A DNA stretch of 64,000 nt from Chitinispirillaceae bacterium (GTDB lineage: Bacteria > Fibrobacterota > Chitinivibrionia > Chitinivibrionales > Chitinispirillaceae), in contig JAFGHA010000238.1 in NCBI GenBank assembly GCA_016930275.1, positions 1 through 64,000 on the forward strand. The letters are read 5' to 3'. Of the stretch, positions 53,768 to 63,334 are shown piece after piece. The position numbers were made by a program, and so were the translations under genes. Below the pieces are notes generated by a model, which was not told the DNA's origin, did not search any database, and saw only the letters and a program-made list of their open reading frames with translations. Numbering within the stretch: position 1 is the stretch's first letter; each line of letters begins with the position of its first letter.

Positions 53768-54590
53768 GTGAACGGTGACTGACGGGAAAAAGGTTCATGG
53801 TAATCTGGATCGACTGTTCCTGCTGGTCGTCCATGCGGGCAATCTCCATGATGTCGTGCTGAAATTCACGCATACGGAGCTTGAAAAGATCAATGGTCCT
53901 GAGTGAAACGGACAACGTCGTTGATGTTGACATCCTCCAGTCGAACGGTGCGTTTTCATATGCCCTGATCGCCATCTGCAGCATTTCCATCTGGAATCGT
54001 TCGATCTGAAACGCCTGCAGCGGGGTCGGTCGCCCCAGCACGAGGTTGTTGGTCTGATGATAAAGCCCCTGTTCGTCCCGATCAAGAAAACCCAAGCGCT
54101 CAAGAAGACGTACCGACTCCCTGGCTTCATAGCCGGAAACCGCGGGATGGAGAAACGCACCCAGTCTGGTGAAATTGTCCTGAAAATCGAAAAAGGTAAC
54201 TACTTCACGGATGACGCTGTGGTACCATTTCGCATAATATTCGTACCGGTCGGCATCGATCATCTGGATATCAAGCGGTCGCCGGATTTCGATCAGTTTG
54301 CTGTAGTAATGCGTTTTTTCGTTGATGGTTTTGGCCTGATTGAAAAAAACGAGATTGTTGAAGTACTCCGATTCTTCCCGGGTGAGTCCTATCGCCTGAC
54401 AGATCTTGAAAATGCTGTTTTCCGTCAGATTGCGCTTGTTTTCGATTACATAGTATAAAAAAGACGCCGAATTGACCCCCGCCTTTTCAGAAAAATAACG
54501 GTACGAGAAGCGTTTTTTCTTCGCCTTCTGCTCCGCATAATAGTCTTTCAGGTAGGTTCGGTAGTTCTGATATTCAAAAATATTCGGCAT
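53760..54590 (-). CDS. TIGR02147-family regulatory-type protein
   Basis: 276 residues beginning MPNIFEYQNYRTYLKDYYAEQK, with SYRYFSEKAGVNSASFLYYVIENKRNLTENSIFKICQAIGLTREESEYF, the characteristic N-terminal helix-turn-helix-like block of TIGR02147, and the C-terminal effector-like part (DMQMLQMAIRAYE-type helices). The family was defined from Fibrobacter succinogenes, where it is greatly expanded and sits next to lipoprotein genes; a transcription-regulating role for the neighbour is suspected, not shown. It precedes the LRR lipoprotein and is divergent from lysA. Confidence 0.88.
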   Translation of the reverse strand: MPNIFEYQNYRTYLKDYYAEQKAKKKRFSYRYFSEKAGVNSASFLYYVIENKRNLTENSIFKICQAIGLTREESEYFNNLVFFNQAKTINEKTHYYSKLIEIRRPLDIQMIDADRYEYYAKWYHSVIREVVTFFDFQDNFTRLGAFLHPAVSGYEARESVRLLERLGFLDRDEQGLYHQTNNLVLGRPTPLQAFQIERFQMEMLQMAIRAYENAPFDWRMSTSTTLSVSLRTIDLFKLRMREFQHDIMEIARMDDQQEQSIQITMNLFPVSHRSHE

Positions 54591-54777
54591 AAACGGATCA
54601 TCTGAAAAAACAGTTGTTGTACCGGAATGGTTATCCGGAAGTAATAATGATAATCAAAAAAGGCCGGGAACAGGTTTTAAAAAAAGTCGTGGAGTTATTT
54701 TATGTTCTCTGAAGTGAACAACAGGGGGATGTATATTTTATAAACACCACAGAATTTCAGGTAAAAAGGTACGGAAA

Positions 54778-56058
54778 ATGGACAATCTGAATACCGGTCG
54801 TGCTGGAAATGACGTCGGTGGCGGAACGGACTTCTTCGGCACCGGCAATCCGTCGGACCTGGCAAAGACCTACGGTACGCCGCTCTATGTCTACAGCGAG
54901 GTGATCCTGCGGCAACGGTGCAGGGAACTCACACGACTGGTAACCTATGGCAAATTCAAGGTGAATTACTCGGCCAAAGCGAATACAAACCTGTCGCTGC
55001 TGCGTATCATCCGCGAAGAGGGGCTTCTGGTTGATGCGATGTCGCCGGGGGAAATTTTCATCGAGCTCAAAGCCGGGTTCAGACCTGAGGAGATCCTGTT
55101 CATTTCCAACAATGTTTCCGCCGAGGAGATGCGATACGCGGTAAAGACCGGGGTGACGGTGAGCGTGGACTCCGTTTCACAACTGGAGCAATTCGGAAAG
55201 ATGTTTCGTGGTAGTAAGGTTGCTATCCGCATCAATCCGGGAGTAGGTGCCGGACATCATGAGAAGGTGATCACCGGTGGAAAGAACACGAAATTCGGTG
55301 TTGATCCGGTCTATCTGGATGAGGTGCAGCGGACCCTGTCGCAGTACAATCTGCATCTTGCAGGGATCAACCAGCATATCGGATCACTTTTTATGACCCC
55401 GGAAACCTATCTGGAGGCTGCGGGATTGCTTCTCGATATCGCCGACCACTTCCCGGACCTCGATTTTGTCGATTTCGGTGGTGGATTCGGTATCCCGTAT
55501 CATAAGCAGGATGGTGAGGTAAGGCTCGATCTGAAGGATCTGGGAAACCGGTTGCAACGGCTGATCGATGAGCGGATTGTTGCGTCAGGAAAGCATCTTA
55601 CCGTCAAGGTCGAACCGGGACGGTACACGGTTGCCGAGTGCGGAATACTGCTCGGCAGAGTCCATTCCGTCAAGATGAACGGCGGGAAAAAATATATCGG
55701 TACCGATATCGGATTTAATGTTCTCGCCCGTCCGGTACTTTACGATGCGTATCATGAGATCGAAGTGTATGGAGTCGAAAACCGTATCGACAGTAAGAGG
55801 GAACCGGTGACGGTTGTGGGAAATATCTGTGAAACCGGAGACGTCCTTGCCAAAGATCGTATACTGCCCGAGGTGATGGAAGGTGACGTGCTCGGTATAC
55901 TCGACGCAGGAGCCTACGGAATGGTGATGAGTTCCAATTACAACTGTCGTCTGCGGCCGGCGGAGGTGCTGATCAACAGAGAGGGAAAACCGGTGCTCAT
56001 CCGCAGACACGATACGCTTGAGGACCTGGTTCGGCATTTCGATGATTTAGAGAGTTAG
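54778..56058 (+). CDS. lysA: Diaminopimelate decarboxylase LysA
   Basis: Last step of lysine synthesis: meso-diaminopimelate to lysine. Cofactor lysine is Lys67 in KVNYSAKANTNLSLL; further motifs are INQHIGSLF, FVDFGGGFGIPYH, VEPGRYTVAECG, the substrate motif NICETGDVL, and AGAYGMVMSSNYN. 426 residues, normal. All conserved positions are intact, unlike the paralog at 46471-47832. Preceded by an AT-rich leader; no other lysine genes nearby. Confidence 0.96.
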   Translation: MDNLNTGRAGNDVGGGTDFFGTGNPSDLAKTYGTPLYVYSEVILRQRCRELTRLVTYGKFKVNYSAKANTNLSLLRIIREEGLLVDAMSPGEIFIELKAGFRPEEILFISNNVSAEEMRYAVKTGVTVSVDSVSQLEQFGKMFRGSKVAIRINPGVGAGHHEKVITGGKNTKFGVDPVYLDEVQRTLSQYNLHLAGINQHIGSLFMTPETYLEAAGLLLDIADHFPDLDFVDFGGGFGIPYHKQDGEVRLDLKDLGNRLQRLIDERIVASGKHLTVKVEPGRYTVAECGILLGRVHSVKMNGGKKYIGTDIGFNVLARPVLYDAYHEIEVYGVENRIDSKREPVTVVGNICETGDVLAKDRILPEVMEGDVLGILDAGAYGMVMSSNYNCRLRPAEVLINREGKPVLIRRHDTLEDLVRHFDDLES

Positions 56059-56139
56059 AGGGTTGGACTGGAAGGGAGTAGTAAGGTATTTTAACGGTGC
56101 TACTACAATGCTGCGTTACCGTTCTGGAAGGAAACCGCT

Positions 56140-56721
56140 ATGAAAACACTCAGGTTTATAATCGTGGGGTTGACAGTCTCTTCTGTTATACTGCTTACGG
56201 CATGTTCATCGGCAACCAAACTTAAATATCTCAATGAGCCGTTTACTACGACTGAAATGAAAATACCGCTTACCCTTACTGAGATCGAATTCACCGATAA
56301 TCGTGCCGATACATCATCGCGGGCAGTGAATATTCCGCGTTACACGAAGCTGGGCCAGAAGGACACCGTCCGGCAGTCGCTGCGTCAGGAGCATCGCACA
56401 CTGCTTAACGAAGAGATGAAAGCCTATTTCACCGGAGGGGGAAAAGAGGTCAAAGCGGTAGTCGAGGTGATTGACGGAAGCAAGTGTTTTGAGGCGGGAC
56501 GTATGACTGAAATAGAATTCGTAAGGGTACGGCTCGGTCTGACGCTTCTCGACGAAGAGCATACTCCCTATTTCCTCAAAAGCAGCGGAGAGGCGATGTA
56601 CGAGATAAAATCCCTTGATGCCAAGAATGAATTCATTGAAAAACTCTATCAGAAAGCGCTCAAAGCCGCACTGTATAAATGCTGCGAAGGAATTACGGGG
56701 ACGCTCCAGCAGGTTCAGTAA
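56140..56721 (+). CDS. Lipoprotein, unknown
   Basis: 193 residues with a textbook signal (LRFIIVGLTVSSVILLTAC, lipobox LTAC) and then a compact domain (ITLTEIEFTDNR, EMKAYFTGGGKEVKAVVEVIDG, RVRLGLTLLDEEHTPYFL) with two C-terminal Cys (LYKCCEG). No family recognised. Between lysA and the acyl-CoA synthetase. Confidence 0.8.
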   Translation: MKTLRFIIVGLTVSSVILLTACSSATKLKYLNEPFTTTEMKIPLTLTEIEFTDNRADTSSRAVNIPRYTKLGQKDTVRQSLRQEHRTLLNEEMKAYFTGGGKEVKAVVEVIDGSKCFEAGRMTEIEFVRVRLGLTLLDEEHTPYFLKSSGEAMYEIKSLDAKNEFIEKLYQKALKAALYKCCEGITGTLQQVQ

Positions 56722-56821
56722 ACTGTATTTCCCGAAAGAGCCTGAAATGCATCCGTGACCGGAGCGACATCGTTCCGGGCAACTGCCGTTTACATTATTT
56801 ACCCGCAGGAGTTTCCGCATC

Positions 56822-58906
56822 ATGCTTGAAACACTTTTCAATCCACGTTCAGTGGCAATTATCGGCGCCTCGCAGAAGGCCCTTTCCATAGGAAATGTGA
56901 TAACCGCCAACCTGGTGAAATACGGCTACACCGGTGCAATCTATCCCGTCAATCCCAAAGCGGATGAAATATGCGGGCAACCATGTTATCCATCGGTACT
57001 TGCGATACCCGGGGGGGTTGACGTTGCCCATATCTGTATTCCGGCGCGGTTTACCCTGGATGCCCTGGAGGAGTGCGGGAAAAAAGGTGTGCAGCATCTG
57101 ATCATCAACAGTGCGGGCTTCCGTGAGACGGGGGCCGCCGGGCGGGAACTCGAAAACAGGGTGGTGGAACGGGCACGTTTTTACGGGATGCGGGTTGTCG
57201 GTCCCAACTGTCAGGGAATCACGACTGCCGATCCGGCGGTACGGGCTTACTGCAATTTCACCTTTACCTATCCGGAGGATGGGCACGTTTCGATCGTTGC
57301 GCAGAGCGGGGGGGTCGGCGCACTGTTCATGCAGGCGATACACGACCTCGGTATCGGCATGCGGTATTATGCGTCAACTGGTAATGCCTGTGATGTCTCC
57401 ATTCCCGAAATCCTGCGGTTTTACGGTGATGACGAGAAAACCCGTGCCATCATACTCTACGCCGAAGGATTTACCGATCCCGCGGAATTCATGGACGCGG
57501 CACGGGAGGTGGCGGCGAAAAAACCGGTGCTCGGTATGCGGTCGGGGAGAACGGTTGCCGGAGCGAAAGCGGTGGTATCGCACACCGGGGGGCTGGCGGG
57601 AAGCGGCCGTTCAACGGAAGTATTGTTCAGGAAAACGGGCATTCTGAGTTTTCACAATGTTGAGGAGATGTGTCAGGCCGCTATGGCATTTGCTTCACAG
57701 CCGATACCCGGCGGGAACCGGGTAGGCCTGATTACCGACACCGGCGGACCGGCGGTGATAGCCACCGATGAATTATGTGATGCAGGACTTGAAATTCCCG
57801 GTATTTCCGAAAAAGCAATTTCCGTACTCAGGGAGAAACTCTACCCGGAGGCGTCGGTGAATAATCCGGTGGATGTGCTCGCGACCGGTACCGCCGAACA
57901 GTATCGTGCCGCACTGGACGTGCTTATGGATGAACCGGGAATCGACAGTGTGTACATCAACTATGTCACCCCGCTGTTTATTGACAATGAAGCGGTGGCA
58001 CGGGAGATCGCCACGGTCAGCCGGATGCGTAAAAAACCGATTGTCTGCAACTACATGACCGACAAACCGCAGTGGAAGGCCACTACGGCAATTTTGAAAA
58101 AAGGGGGGATTCCCTGTTATGACTATCCCGAAACGGCCGCCCGCGCGCTTGCGGCCCTTACCCGCTATGCGGCGCTCCGGGGTCGGAAAATGGAACCCCC
58201 GGTACAGTTCAACGATGTCGACCGTGCGCGTGCCGCAGCACAATTACAGGAGGTGCATGAACAGGGAAGGGTGCTGCTGACTTCCTGTGAAGCTGCCTGC
58301 CTACTGCAGTGTTACCGGATTCCGGTTGCTCCGGTACGTATTGCCGCCCATGCCGATGGGGCGGCGGCCGCAGCGGAGCAGATCGGGTATCCGGTGGTGG
58401 TAAAAGCCGAAGCTGCGGAAATCGTCCATAAGACCGAACTCGGTGGGGTAGTGCTGAACTGTACCGATGAATATGCGGTACGTGATGCCATGTCTGGTTT
58501 ACAGGAACGAATATCCGCTGCGGATCTGAAATTCGCCATTCAGCAGTATCTCCCGGGAGGGAGAGAAATCGTCATCGGTGCCTCCGAAGAGAAGGGACTC
58601 GGTCACCTGATCATGTTCGGTGCGGGCGGTATTCAAGTTGAACTGCTCGGGGATGTGGTATTCGAATTGACTCCGGTTTCTGGTCCCGAGGCACAGCATA
58701 TGCTGGAATCAGTCAAATCATACCCGCTCCTTACCGGCTTCAGGGGCGCACCCGGCGTCGATACCGGGCGAATCGTTGAAATCATACAGCGTGTATCACA
58801 ACTGGTAACGGACTTTCCGATGATAAAGGAAATGGATCTCAATCCGGTTATTGCTTTTAAACATGAAGCGGTTACGATTGATGCACGTGTGGTCATTCAT
58901 AAGTGA
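56822..58906 (+). CDS. ADP-forming acyl-CoA (acetyl-CoA) synthetase, single chain
   Basis: 694 residues in the order CoA-binding domain (FNPRSVAIIGASQKALSIGNV), succinyl-CoA-ligase-like domains (IVAQSGGVGALFMQA, VVSHTGGLAGS with the phosphorylated His254, LITDTGGPAVIATDELC), then an ATP-grasp domain (VVVKAEAAEIVHKTELGGVVLNC with His536, GADGIQ-type FGAGGIQVELLGD, IKEMDLNPVIAF). It makes ATP from acyl-CoA plus ADP and phosphate, or runs the reverse. No C-terminal GNAT domain, so it is not a Pat-type lysine acetyltransferase. No pathway neighbours. Confidence 0.92.
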   Translation: MLETLFNPRSVAIIGASQKALSIGNVITANLVKYGYTGAIYPVNPKADEICGQPCYPSVLAIPGGVDVAHICIPARFTLDALEECGKKGVQHLIINSAGFRETGAAGRELENRVVERARFYGMRVVGPNCQGITTADPAVRAYCNFTFTYPEDGHVSIVAQSGGVGALFMQAIHDLGIGMRYYASTGNACDVSIPEILRFYGDDEKTRAIILYAEGFTDPAEFMDAAREVAAKKPVLGMRSGRTVAGAKAVVSHTGGLAGSGRSTEVLFRKTGILSFHNVEEMCQAAMAFASQPIPGGNRVGLITDTGGPAVIATDELCDAGLEIPGISEKAISVLREKLYPEASVNNPVDVLATGTAEQYRAALDVLMDEPGIDSVYINYVTPLFIDNEAVAREIATVSRMRKKPIVCNYMTDKPQWKATTAILKKGGIPCYDYPETAARALAALTRYAALRGRKMEPPVQFNDVDRARAAAQLQEVHEQGRVLLTSCEAACLLQCYRIPVAPVRIAAHADGAAAAAEQIGYPVVVKAEAAEIVHKTELGGVVLNCTDEYAVRDAMSGLQERISAADLKFAIQQYLPGGREIVIGASEEKGLGHLIMFGAGGIQVELLGDVVFELTPVSGPEAQHMLESVKSYPLLTGFRGAPGVDTGRIVEIIQRVSQLVTDFPMIKEMDLNPVIAFKHEAVTIDARVVIHK

Positions 58907-58950
58907 TGCAGTCCGGGAGTGTTTGCAGCAGGGATAAAAAATATTAGTTC

Positions 58951-59802
58951 CTACTGACGGAATCTGAGATTGTGCTCCTTCATCTCCTGATCGAGTGTCC
59001 GGATTTCATGTTCGGAAAGAATTTCTTTTTCGATGAAAAAACGACCGATGCGGCAGTCGTATTTCTCCTGAGCCTTGACCAAGGCAGTGATGACGTTTCC
59101 GGAGAGGAGTCTGTATTTTCTCGCTACTTCTCCGAATCGTTCGCCGTTTTTGATGTGAACGATAATACGCGCGAAACCGTCGGCGGTCAGTTGACCGATC
59201 TGCATTGCCATCTGTCCGATAAGCGGTCGGCGGTTTTTCTGCCAGGCGACCGACTCCATCATATGGTAGTAACTGACGATGCCGCGGTAGTAGAGATAGG
59301 AGCTCAACCGCAACCGGCGGGGAGGAACCGATCCATTGAAGAAGAGTTTTTTCTTCGCATTCAACGACGCGGAACTGAACTGTACTGTTTTTCCGAGTTC
59401 GGGAAGCGGGTAAATAAAGGAGGTTCCCGCCGGTTGCCGTGACAAGTCGTGTCCGTCGAGGGAGAGTAACACTTCGAGATTATGGCCCGTGATGTATTCC
59501 GCCAGCAGATTGTAACTGTTGATATATTCCCTGATCAGTACTTCCGGTGCCGGGCTGTCGTGAATCTTGGTCTGATTATGCAACCGTTTGGCAAGTGCGA
59601 TTTTGATGTCTTCCATCCGGAGCGTCGGCAGAATTCCATGAGCGAGAAACGGTTGTACCAGAAACAGATTCCTGCAGGCATTTACGAGAGAAACACTGTT
59701 CATGTAGGAATACTCCGGAAGTATATAACCGATGTCGGATCGACGGATTTTAACGGCTGTCCGGACTGCGGATAGATCGTTTGAGTTTGCATTGTACCTC
59801 AT
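58951..59802 (-). CDS. MshEN-like helical-repeat protein, unknown
   Basis: 283 residues. The C-terminal 90 residues show the alternating helix pattern of MshEN-type domains, GQMAMQIGQLTADGFARIIVHIKNGERFGEVARKYRLLSGNVI..., then IGRFFIEKEILSEHEI, known to bind c-di-GMP in type IV pilus and type II secretion ATPases. The N-terminal 200 residues are unrelated to anything I know and contain no signal peptide. A second-messenger-binding role is possible but inferred. Convergent with the acyl-CoA synthetase gene. Confidence 0.6.
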   Translation of the reverse strand: MRYNANSNDLSAVRTAVKIRRSDIGYILPEYSYMNSVSLVNACRNLFLVQPFLAHGILPTLRMEDIKIALAKRLHNQTKIHDSPAPEVLIREYINSYNLLAEYITGHNLEVLLSLDGHDLSRQPAGTSFIYPLPELGKTVQFSSASLNAKKKLFFNGSVPPRRLRLSSYLYYRGIVSYYHMMESVAWQKNRRPLIGQMAMQIGQLTADGFARIIVHIKNGERFGEVARKYRLLSGNVITALVKAQEKYDCRIGRFFIEKEILSEHEIRTLDQEMKEHNLRFRQ

Positions 59803-60008
59803 GGCAGTAGTGAAGCCTAACGCTTAATCATACAGAAAACGTGACGGGGATTCAATCAGTAAAAAATGATGATCGGGTGTACTACTGCGCGAAGTGTTAT
59901 TTTTGCAGTCATTCAACGGCACCTGCCACCGAAGCAACCTGTTATTCGCAAATGATATAAATTCAGCATTTTTCATAAAGAACCTCTGTAGTCAGGAACA
60001 GCAAAGTC

Positions 60009-60776
60009 ATGACATTATCAGAAAATACCGGGGAAACCGGTAATGGACCGATCAGGTTTCCATACGCTATTGAACCGATGTTCTGGGGAACGGGTGAAAT
60101 GCTTTTATGGGAATTTGAACAGTTGCTCCCGGAAATCGATCGGTCTGCAATGTTCTCGGAGCTTGCATCCGGAGAAACCGGTGGGCCGATCCAACGGGAT
60201 GAGTTCGAGGCTATCGCCGATGATGTCTCCCGTATGCTGGCGGAAGATGCAGTGCAGGATGGACCACGCGGTTTTTACAGTTTTTTTCCGGTATTCCCGG
60301 AAAAAGCATCATTGGTTGTTCTCGATCCGTCTGATTTCCATTCCGAACTGCTTACTCTCTCTTTTTCAGACCACAGGTCTGTTGATGGTCACCCGTTAAT
60401 TGATTTTTTCAGACCGGATGGCGATGTTATCGCCTTTTCCACTTTTGCGACAGGGACTCTTACTTCATCGACACGTTTTTCTGCAGACGGAAAAAGTGCG
60501 GTTGCCGCAATCTATACTGCTTTCAATCGGCATATTCGTGCGCTCATCGAAGAGCGGATCAATGGGGAAATCAGAAGAGCGATGGGTATCGAAACGGGAA
60601 TAGGACGATCATTTTCATTTCCACCTGCAGCTACCGTCACGAAGCGAGTACTTGCACGGTTGGCTGAACTTCTCAGTATCGAGGAGCGGTTGGATATCGT
60701 TTCCGACAAAGATATTATCCATGAAGAGTATCCGGCGATCGTACGTTTTTTTGTCCACCATCCTGCAGTAGCCTGA
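60009..60776 (+). CDS. Stand-alone protein resembling the AdoMet activation domain of methionine synthase
   Basis: 255 residues with the segment order of the vitamin-B12-dependent methionine synthase activation domain (C-terminal MetH domain): GFYSFFPVF, LVVLD, LLTLSFSDHRSVDGHPLIDFFRPDGDVIAFSTFATGTL (compare MetH ...LADF...D-IG-FAVTAG), a helix IRALIEERINGEIRRAMGI, and a final LARLAELLSIEERLDI...VRFFVHHPAVA. The AdoMet-binding R-x-x-P-G-Y of MetH is here GRSFSFPPAAT, so the Gly-Tyr is not kept. Likely a divergent paralog, perhaps reactivating or regulating a corrinoid enzyme. No metH in the window. Confidence 0.7.
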   Translation: MTLSENTGETGNGPIRFPYAIEPMFWGTGEMLLWEFEQLLPEIDRSAMFSELASGETGGPIQRDEFEAIADDVSRMLAEDAVQDGPRGFYSFFPVFPEKASLVVLDPSDFHSELLTLSFSDHRSVDGHPLIDFFRPDGDVIAFSTFATGTLTSSTRFSADGKSAVAAIYTAFNRHIRALIEERINGEIRRAMGIETGIGRSFSFPPAATVTKRVLARLAELLSIEERLDIVSDKDIIHEEYPAIVRFFVHHPAVA

Positions 60777-60800
60777 AGTGTCTGAAATAAACATATCGGT

Positions 60801-60842
60801 AAAAATGTTAGAACAAAAATGTAGCGTGAATACAAAAATGTA
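60801..60842. repeat. Three AAAAATGT repeats upstream of glnN
   Basis: AAAAATGT occurs at 60801-60808, 60815-60822 and 60834-60841; the last two share the longer ACAAAAATGTA. They lie about 150 bases before the glnN ATG in an AT-rich stretch. Confidence 0.6.
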
Positions 60843-60991
60843 TCATTCAAAATTGTGTCATCCTTCGAATTTTAATCCAATCGACGTTTTTTTCAAACCT
60901 TTTTTATGGTTCATTTTTTGCTATATAACCCCATCTTAACTAAATGAGTAGTAACGTTTTCTACCAGTTTCATTTTAGCAGAAAGGTTCTT

Positions 60992-63181
60992 ATGAGCAGT
61001 CGTGCTGAAGTCACTCAGATGATCGAGCCAGTTTCTCTTGTCAAGGATGATTGCCCTGAAGCGGTTTCCACCTATTTCGGTGAAAACACCTTCAGTGAAA
61101 ACACCATGCAGAAAATGGTTTCGGAAAAGACTTATAAAGCTTTTAAAAAATGGCAGGAAGAGGGCGAAGTTATTTCTGCGGCAAAGGCTGACGAAATTGC
61201 ACAGGCCATCAAAGAGTGGGCGATTGCCAAAGGTGCCACTGCCTACACCCACTGGTTTCAGCCGATGACCGGTCTCACCGCTGAAAAGCACGATGCATTT
61301 ATTTCTATCGGCAACGGTGGTAACGTGATCGAAAAATTCACCGGAAGCAAGCTCATCCAGGGTGAACCCGATGCATCCTCATTTCCGTCCGGTGGAATCC
61401 GTGCGACGTTCGAAGCTCGCGGCTACACCGCCTGGGATCCTTCCTCACCGGCGTTTATCACTGAAGTTGAAAGCGCAAAAACACTCTGTATTCCCACGAT
61501 TTTCATCTCATACACGGGCGAGGCACTCGACAAAAAACTGCCGCTGCTGCGCAGTGATGTCGCCATCAACAAAAGTGCCATGGAGCTGCTCAAGCTTTTC
61601 GGGCATACCGATGTGAAAAACGTTTATTCCACCTGCGGTCCGGAGCAGGAATACTTCCTGATCGATGAGGCCTATTATCGCATGCGCAGCGACCTCCTCC
61701 TTACCGGTCGTACCCTCACCGGTGCAGCGTCTCCCAAAGGACAGCAGCTTGAAGACCAGTATTTCGGTTCAATCAAGGAACGGATGCTCAACTTTATGGC
61801 CGAGGTGGAAGAAGAAGCCTATGGGCTCGGTATTCCCGTAACCACCCGTCATAATGAGGTAGCTCCGCACCAGTATGAATTCGCTCCGATTTTCGAGCGG
61901 TCGAATCTTGCCGCCGATCACAATCAGCTGCTTATGGACATCATGAAAAAGGTCGCACAGCGGCACCGCCTCGTCTGTCTGCTGCACGAAAAACCATTCG
62001 CCGGTATCAACGGCAGCGGCAAGCACCTCAACTGGTCACTCGCCGACGACAAAGGAAACAACCTGCTCAATCCCGGTGAAACACCCGAAGAAAACCTGCT
62101 GTTTCTCACTGTGCTCTGCAGCGTGATCTATGCGGTGTATACCCACAGCGATATTCTCCGCGCATCGGTCGCCTTTGCCGGTAACGAACATCGTCTCGGT
62201 GCCAACGAGGCTCCTCCGGCGATCGTGAGTATCTTTCTCGGTGAGCAGTTGACGAAGATCGTTGACATGATCGAAAGCGGCAAGATCGTCAAGGCGAAAA
62301 AACAGGATCTGATGGATCTCGGCGTCAAGCTGCTGCCCAAGTTCCTGCGTGATACCACCGACCGCAACCGTACGTCGCCGTTCGCCTTCACCGGTCAGAA
62401 GTTCGAATTCCGTGCACTCGGAAGTTCAATCAATATTTCCACTCCTATCGCGGTTATAAACACCATTGTCGCCGATGCGATGCAGATCGCCACCGAACGT
62501 ATCGCTGCCGAAAATAAATCCGGTGGTGAGTTCAACGTCGCGGTGCTCAAAGTGCTGCACGGTCTTATCAAGGAATCGCGGGCGATTCTTTTCGAAGGCA
62601 ATAACTACTCGGACGAGTGGGTGAAAGAAGCAGAAAAACGCGGTCTGCCCAACATCGCTTCGACTGCGGAATCTCTGAAAGCGTTTATCACCCCGAAGGC
62701 GATCGATCTGTTCGAACGCCAGGGAGTATTTTCGAAGGTCGAACTGCAGGCCCGCTACGTTATCTGGCAGGAACTGTACGAAAAAGTCATCGACATCGAG
62801 GCGAAAACGCTTATCGAGATGGCGAAGACACAGATTCTTCCGAATGCCTACGAGTATCAGAGTGATCTGGCGAACGGATTTGAAAGTATCAGCGATGTCG
62901 CCGGTAAACTGAGTCTCGAAAGCGGAATTCTCGAAGACCGCAAGGAACTGCTCGAAAGTGTCAGTGCCGACATTTACTACGTTCGTAAGAACGTCAAGGA
63001 AATCGAGAAACTGCTCGAAAAAGCCGAATCGATGGAACTTGAAGAGAAAACAGCATTCTTTTTCAATGAGCTCAAACCGCAGATGGAGCACGTCCGCAAG
63101 CATGTCGATGCTCTCGAAACGGTAATGCCCGATGCACAGTGGCAACTGCCGAAATATCGGGAGATGCTCTTCATCGCGTAA
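60992..63181 (+). CDS. glnN: Glutamine synthetase type III GlnN
   Basis: 729 residues from the ATG at 60992 (AAAGG five bases upstream); the track start at 60944 would add 16 residues with no RBS. Glutamine synthetase III is much longer than types I and II (about 700 vs 470) and typical of Bacteroidetes, Fibrobacteres and cyanobacteria. Seen: YTHWFQPMTGLTAEKHDAF, CGPEQEYFLIDEAYY, ITTRHNEVAPHQYEFAP-type motif (VTTRHNEVAPHQYEFAPIF), GINGSGKHLNWSL, GNEHRLGANEAPPAI. Assimilates ammonium. Strong terminator follows; monocistronic. Confidence 0.96.
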   Translation: MSSRAEVTQMIEPVSLVKDDCPEAVSTYFGENTFSENTMQKMVSEKTYKAFKKWQEEGEVISAAKADEIAQAIKEWAIAKGATAYTHWFQPMTGLTAEKHDAFISIGNGGNVIEKFTGSKLIQGEPDASSFPSGGIRATFEARGYTAWDPSSPAFITEVESAKTLCIPTIFISYTGEALDKKLPLLRSDVAINKSAMELLKLFGHTDVKNVYSTCGPEQEYFLIDEAYYRMRSDLLLTGRTLTGAASPKGQQLEDQYFGSIKERMLNFMAEVEEEAYGLGIPVTTRHNEVAPHQYEFAPIFERSNLAADHNQLLMDIMKKVAQRHRLVCLLHEKPFAGINGSGKHLNWSLADDKGNNLLNPGETPEENLLFLTVLCSVIYAVYTHSDILRASVAFAGNEHRLGANEAPPAIVSIFLGEQLTKIVDMIESGKIVKAKKQDLMDLGVKLLPKFLRDTTDRNRTSPFAFTGQKFEFRALGSSINISTPIAVINTIVADAMQIATERIAAENKSGGEFNVAVLKVLHGLIKESRAILFEGNNYSDEWVKEAEKRGLPNIASTAESLKAFITPKAIDLFERQGVFSKVELQARYVIWQELYEKVIDIEAKTLIEMAKTQILPNAYEYQSDLANGFESISDVAGKLSLESGILEDRKELLESVSADIYYVRKNVKEIEKLLEKAESMELEEKTAFFFNELKPQMEHVRKHVDALETVMPDAQWQLPKYREMLFIA

Positions 63182-63211
63182 AATCGGCACCTTTGCAGTA
63201 GATAAAATCAG

Positions 63212-63240
63212 ACGGCCCGCTTCGGCGGGCCGTTTTAATT
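63212..63240 (+). terminator. Rho-independent terminator after glnN
   Basis: ACGGCCCGC-TTCG-GCGGGCCGT: a 9-base GC stem with a UUCG tetraloop followed by TTTAATTTTTTT, 30 bases past the stop. Confidence 0.92.
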
Positions 63241-63334
63241 TTTTTATCTTCTGGTCCTCATCCCCGAAGAGGGGCTGGGAAGAGGGCCTGTTGTATATTC
63301 ACCCCATGCCAACAGCCCCGGAGCGACTGAAAAC

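Noticed and set aside
59803-60008. Cobalamin or SAM riboswitch upstream of the MetH-activation-like gene
   Set aside because: I looked for the conserved core boxes and could not find them; only scattered short stems.
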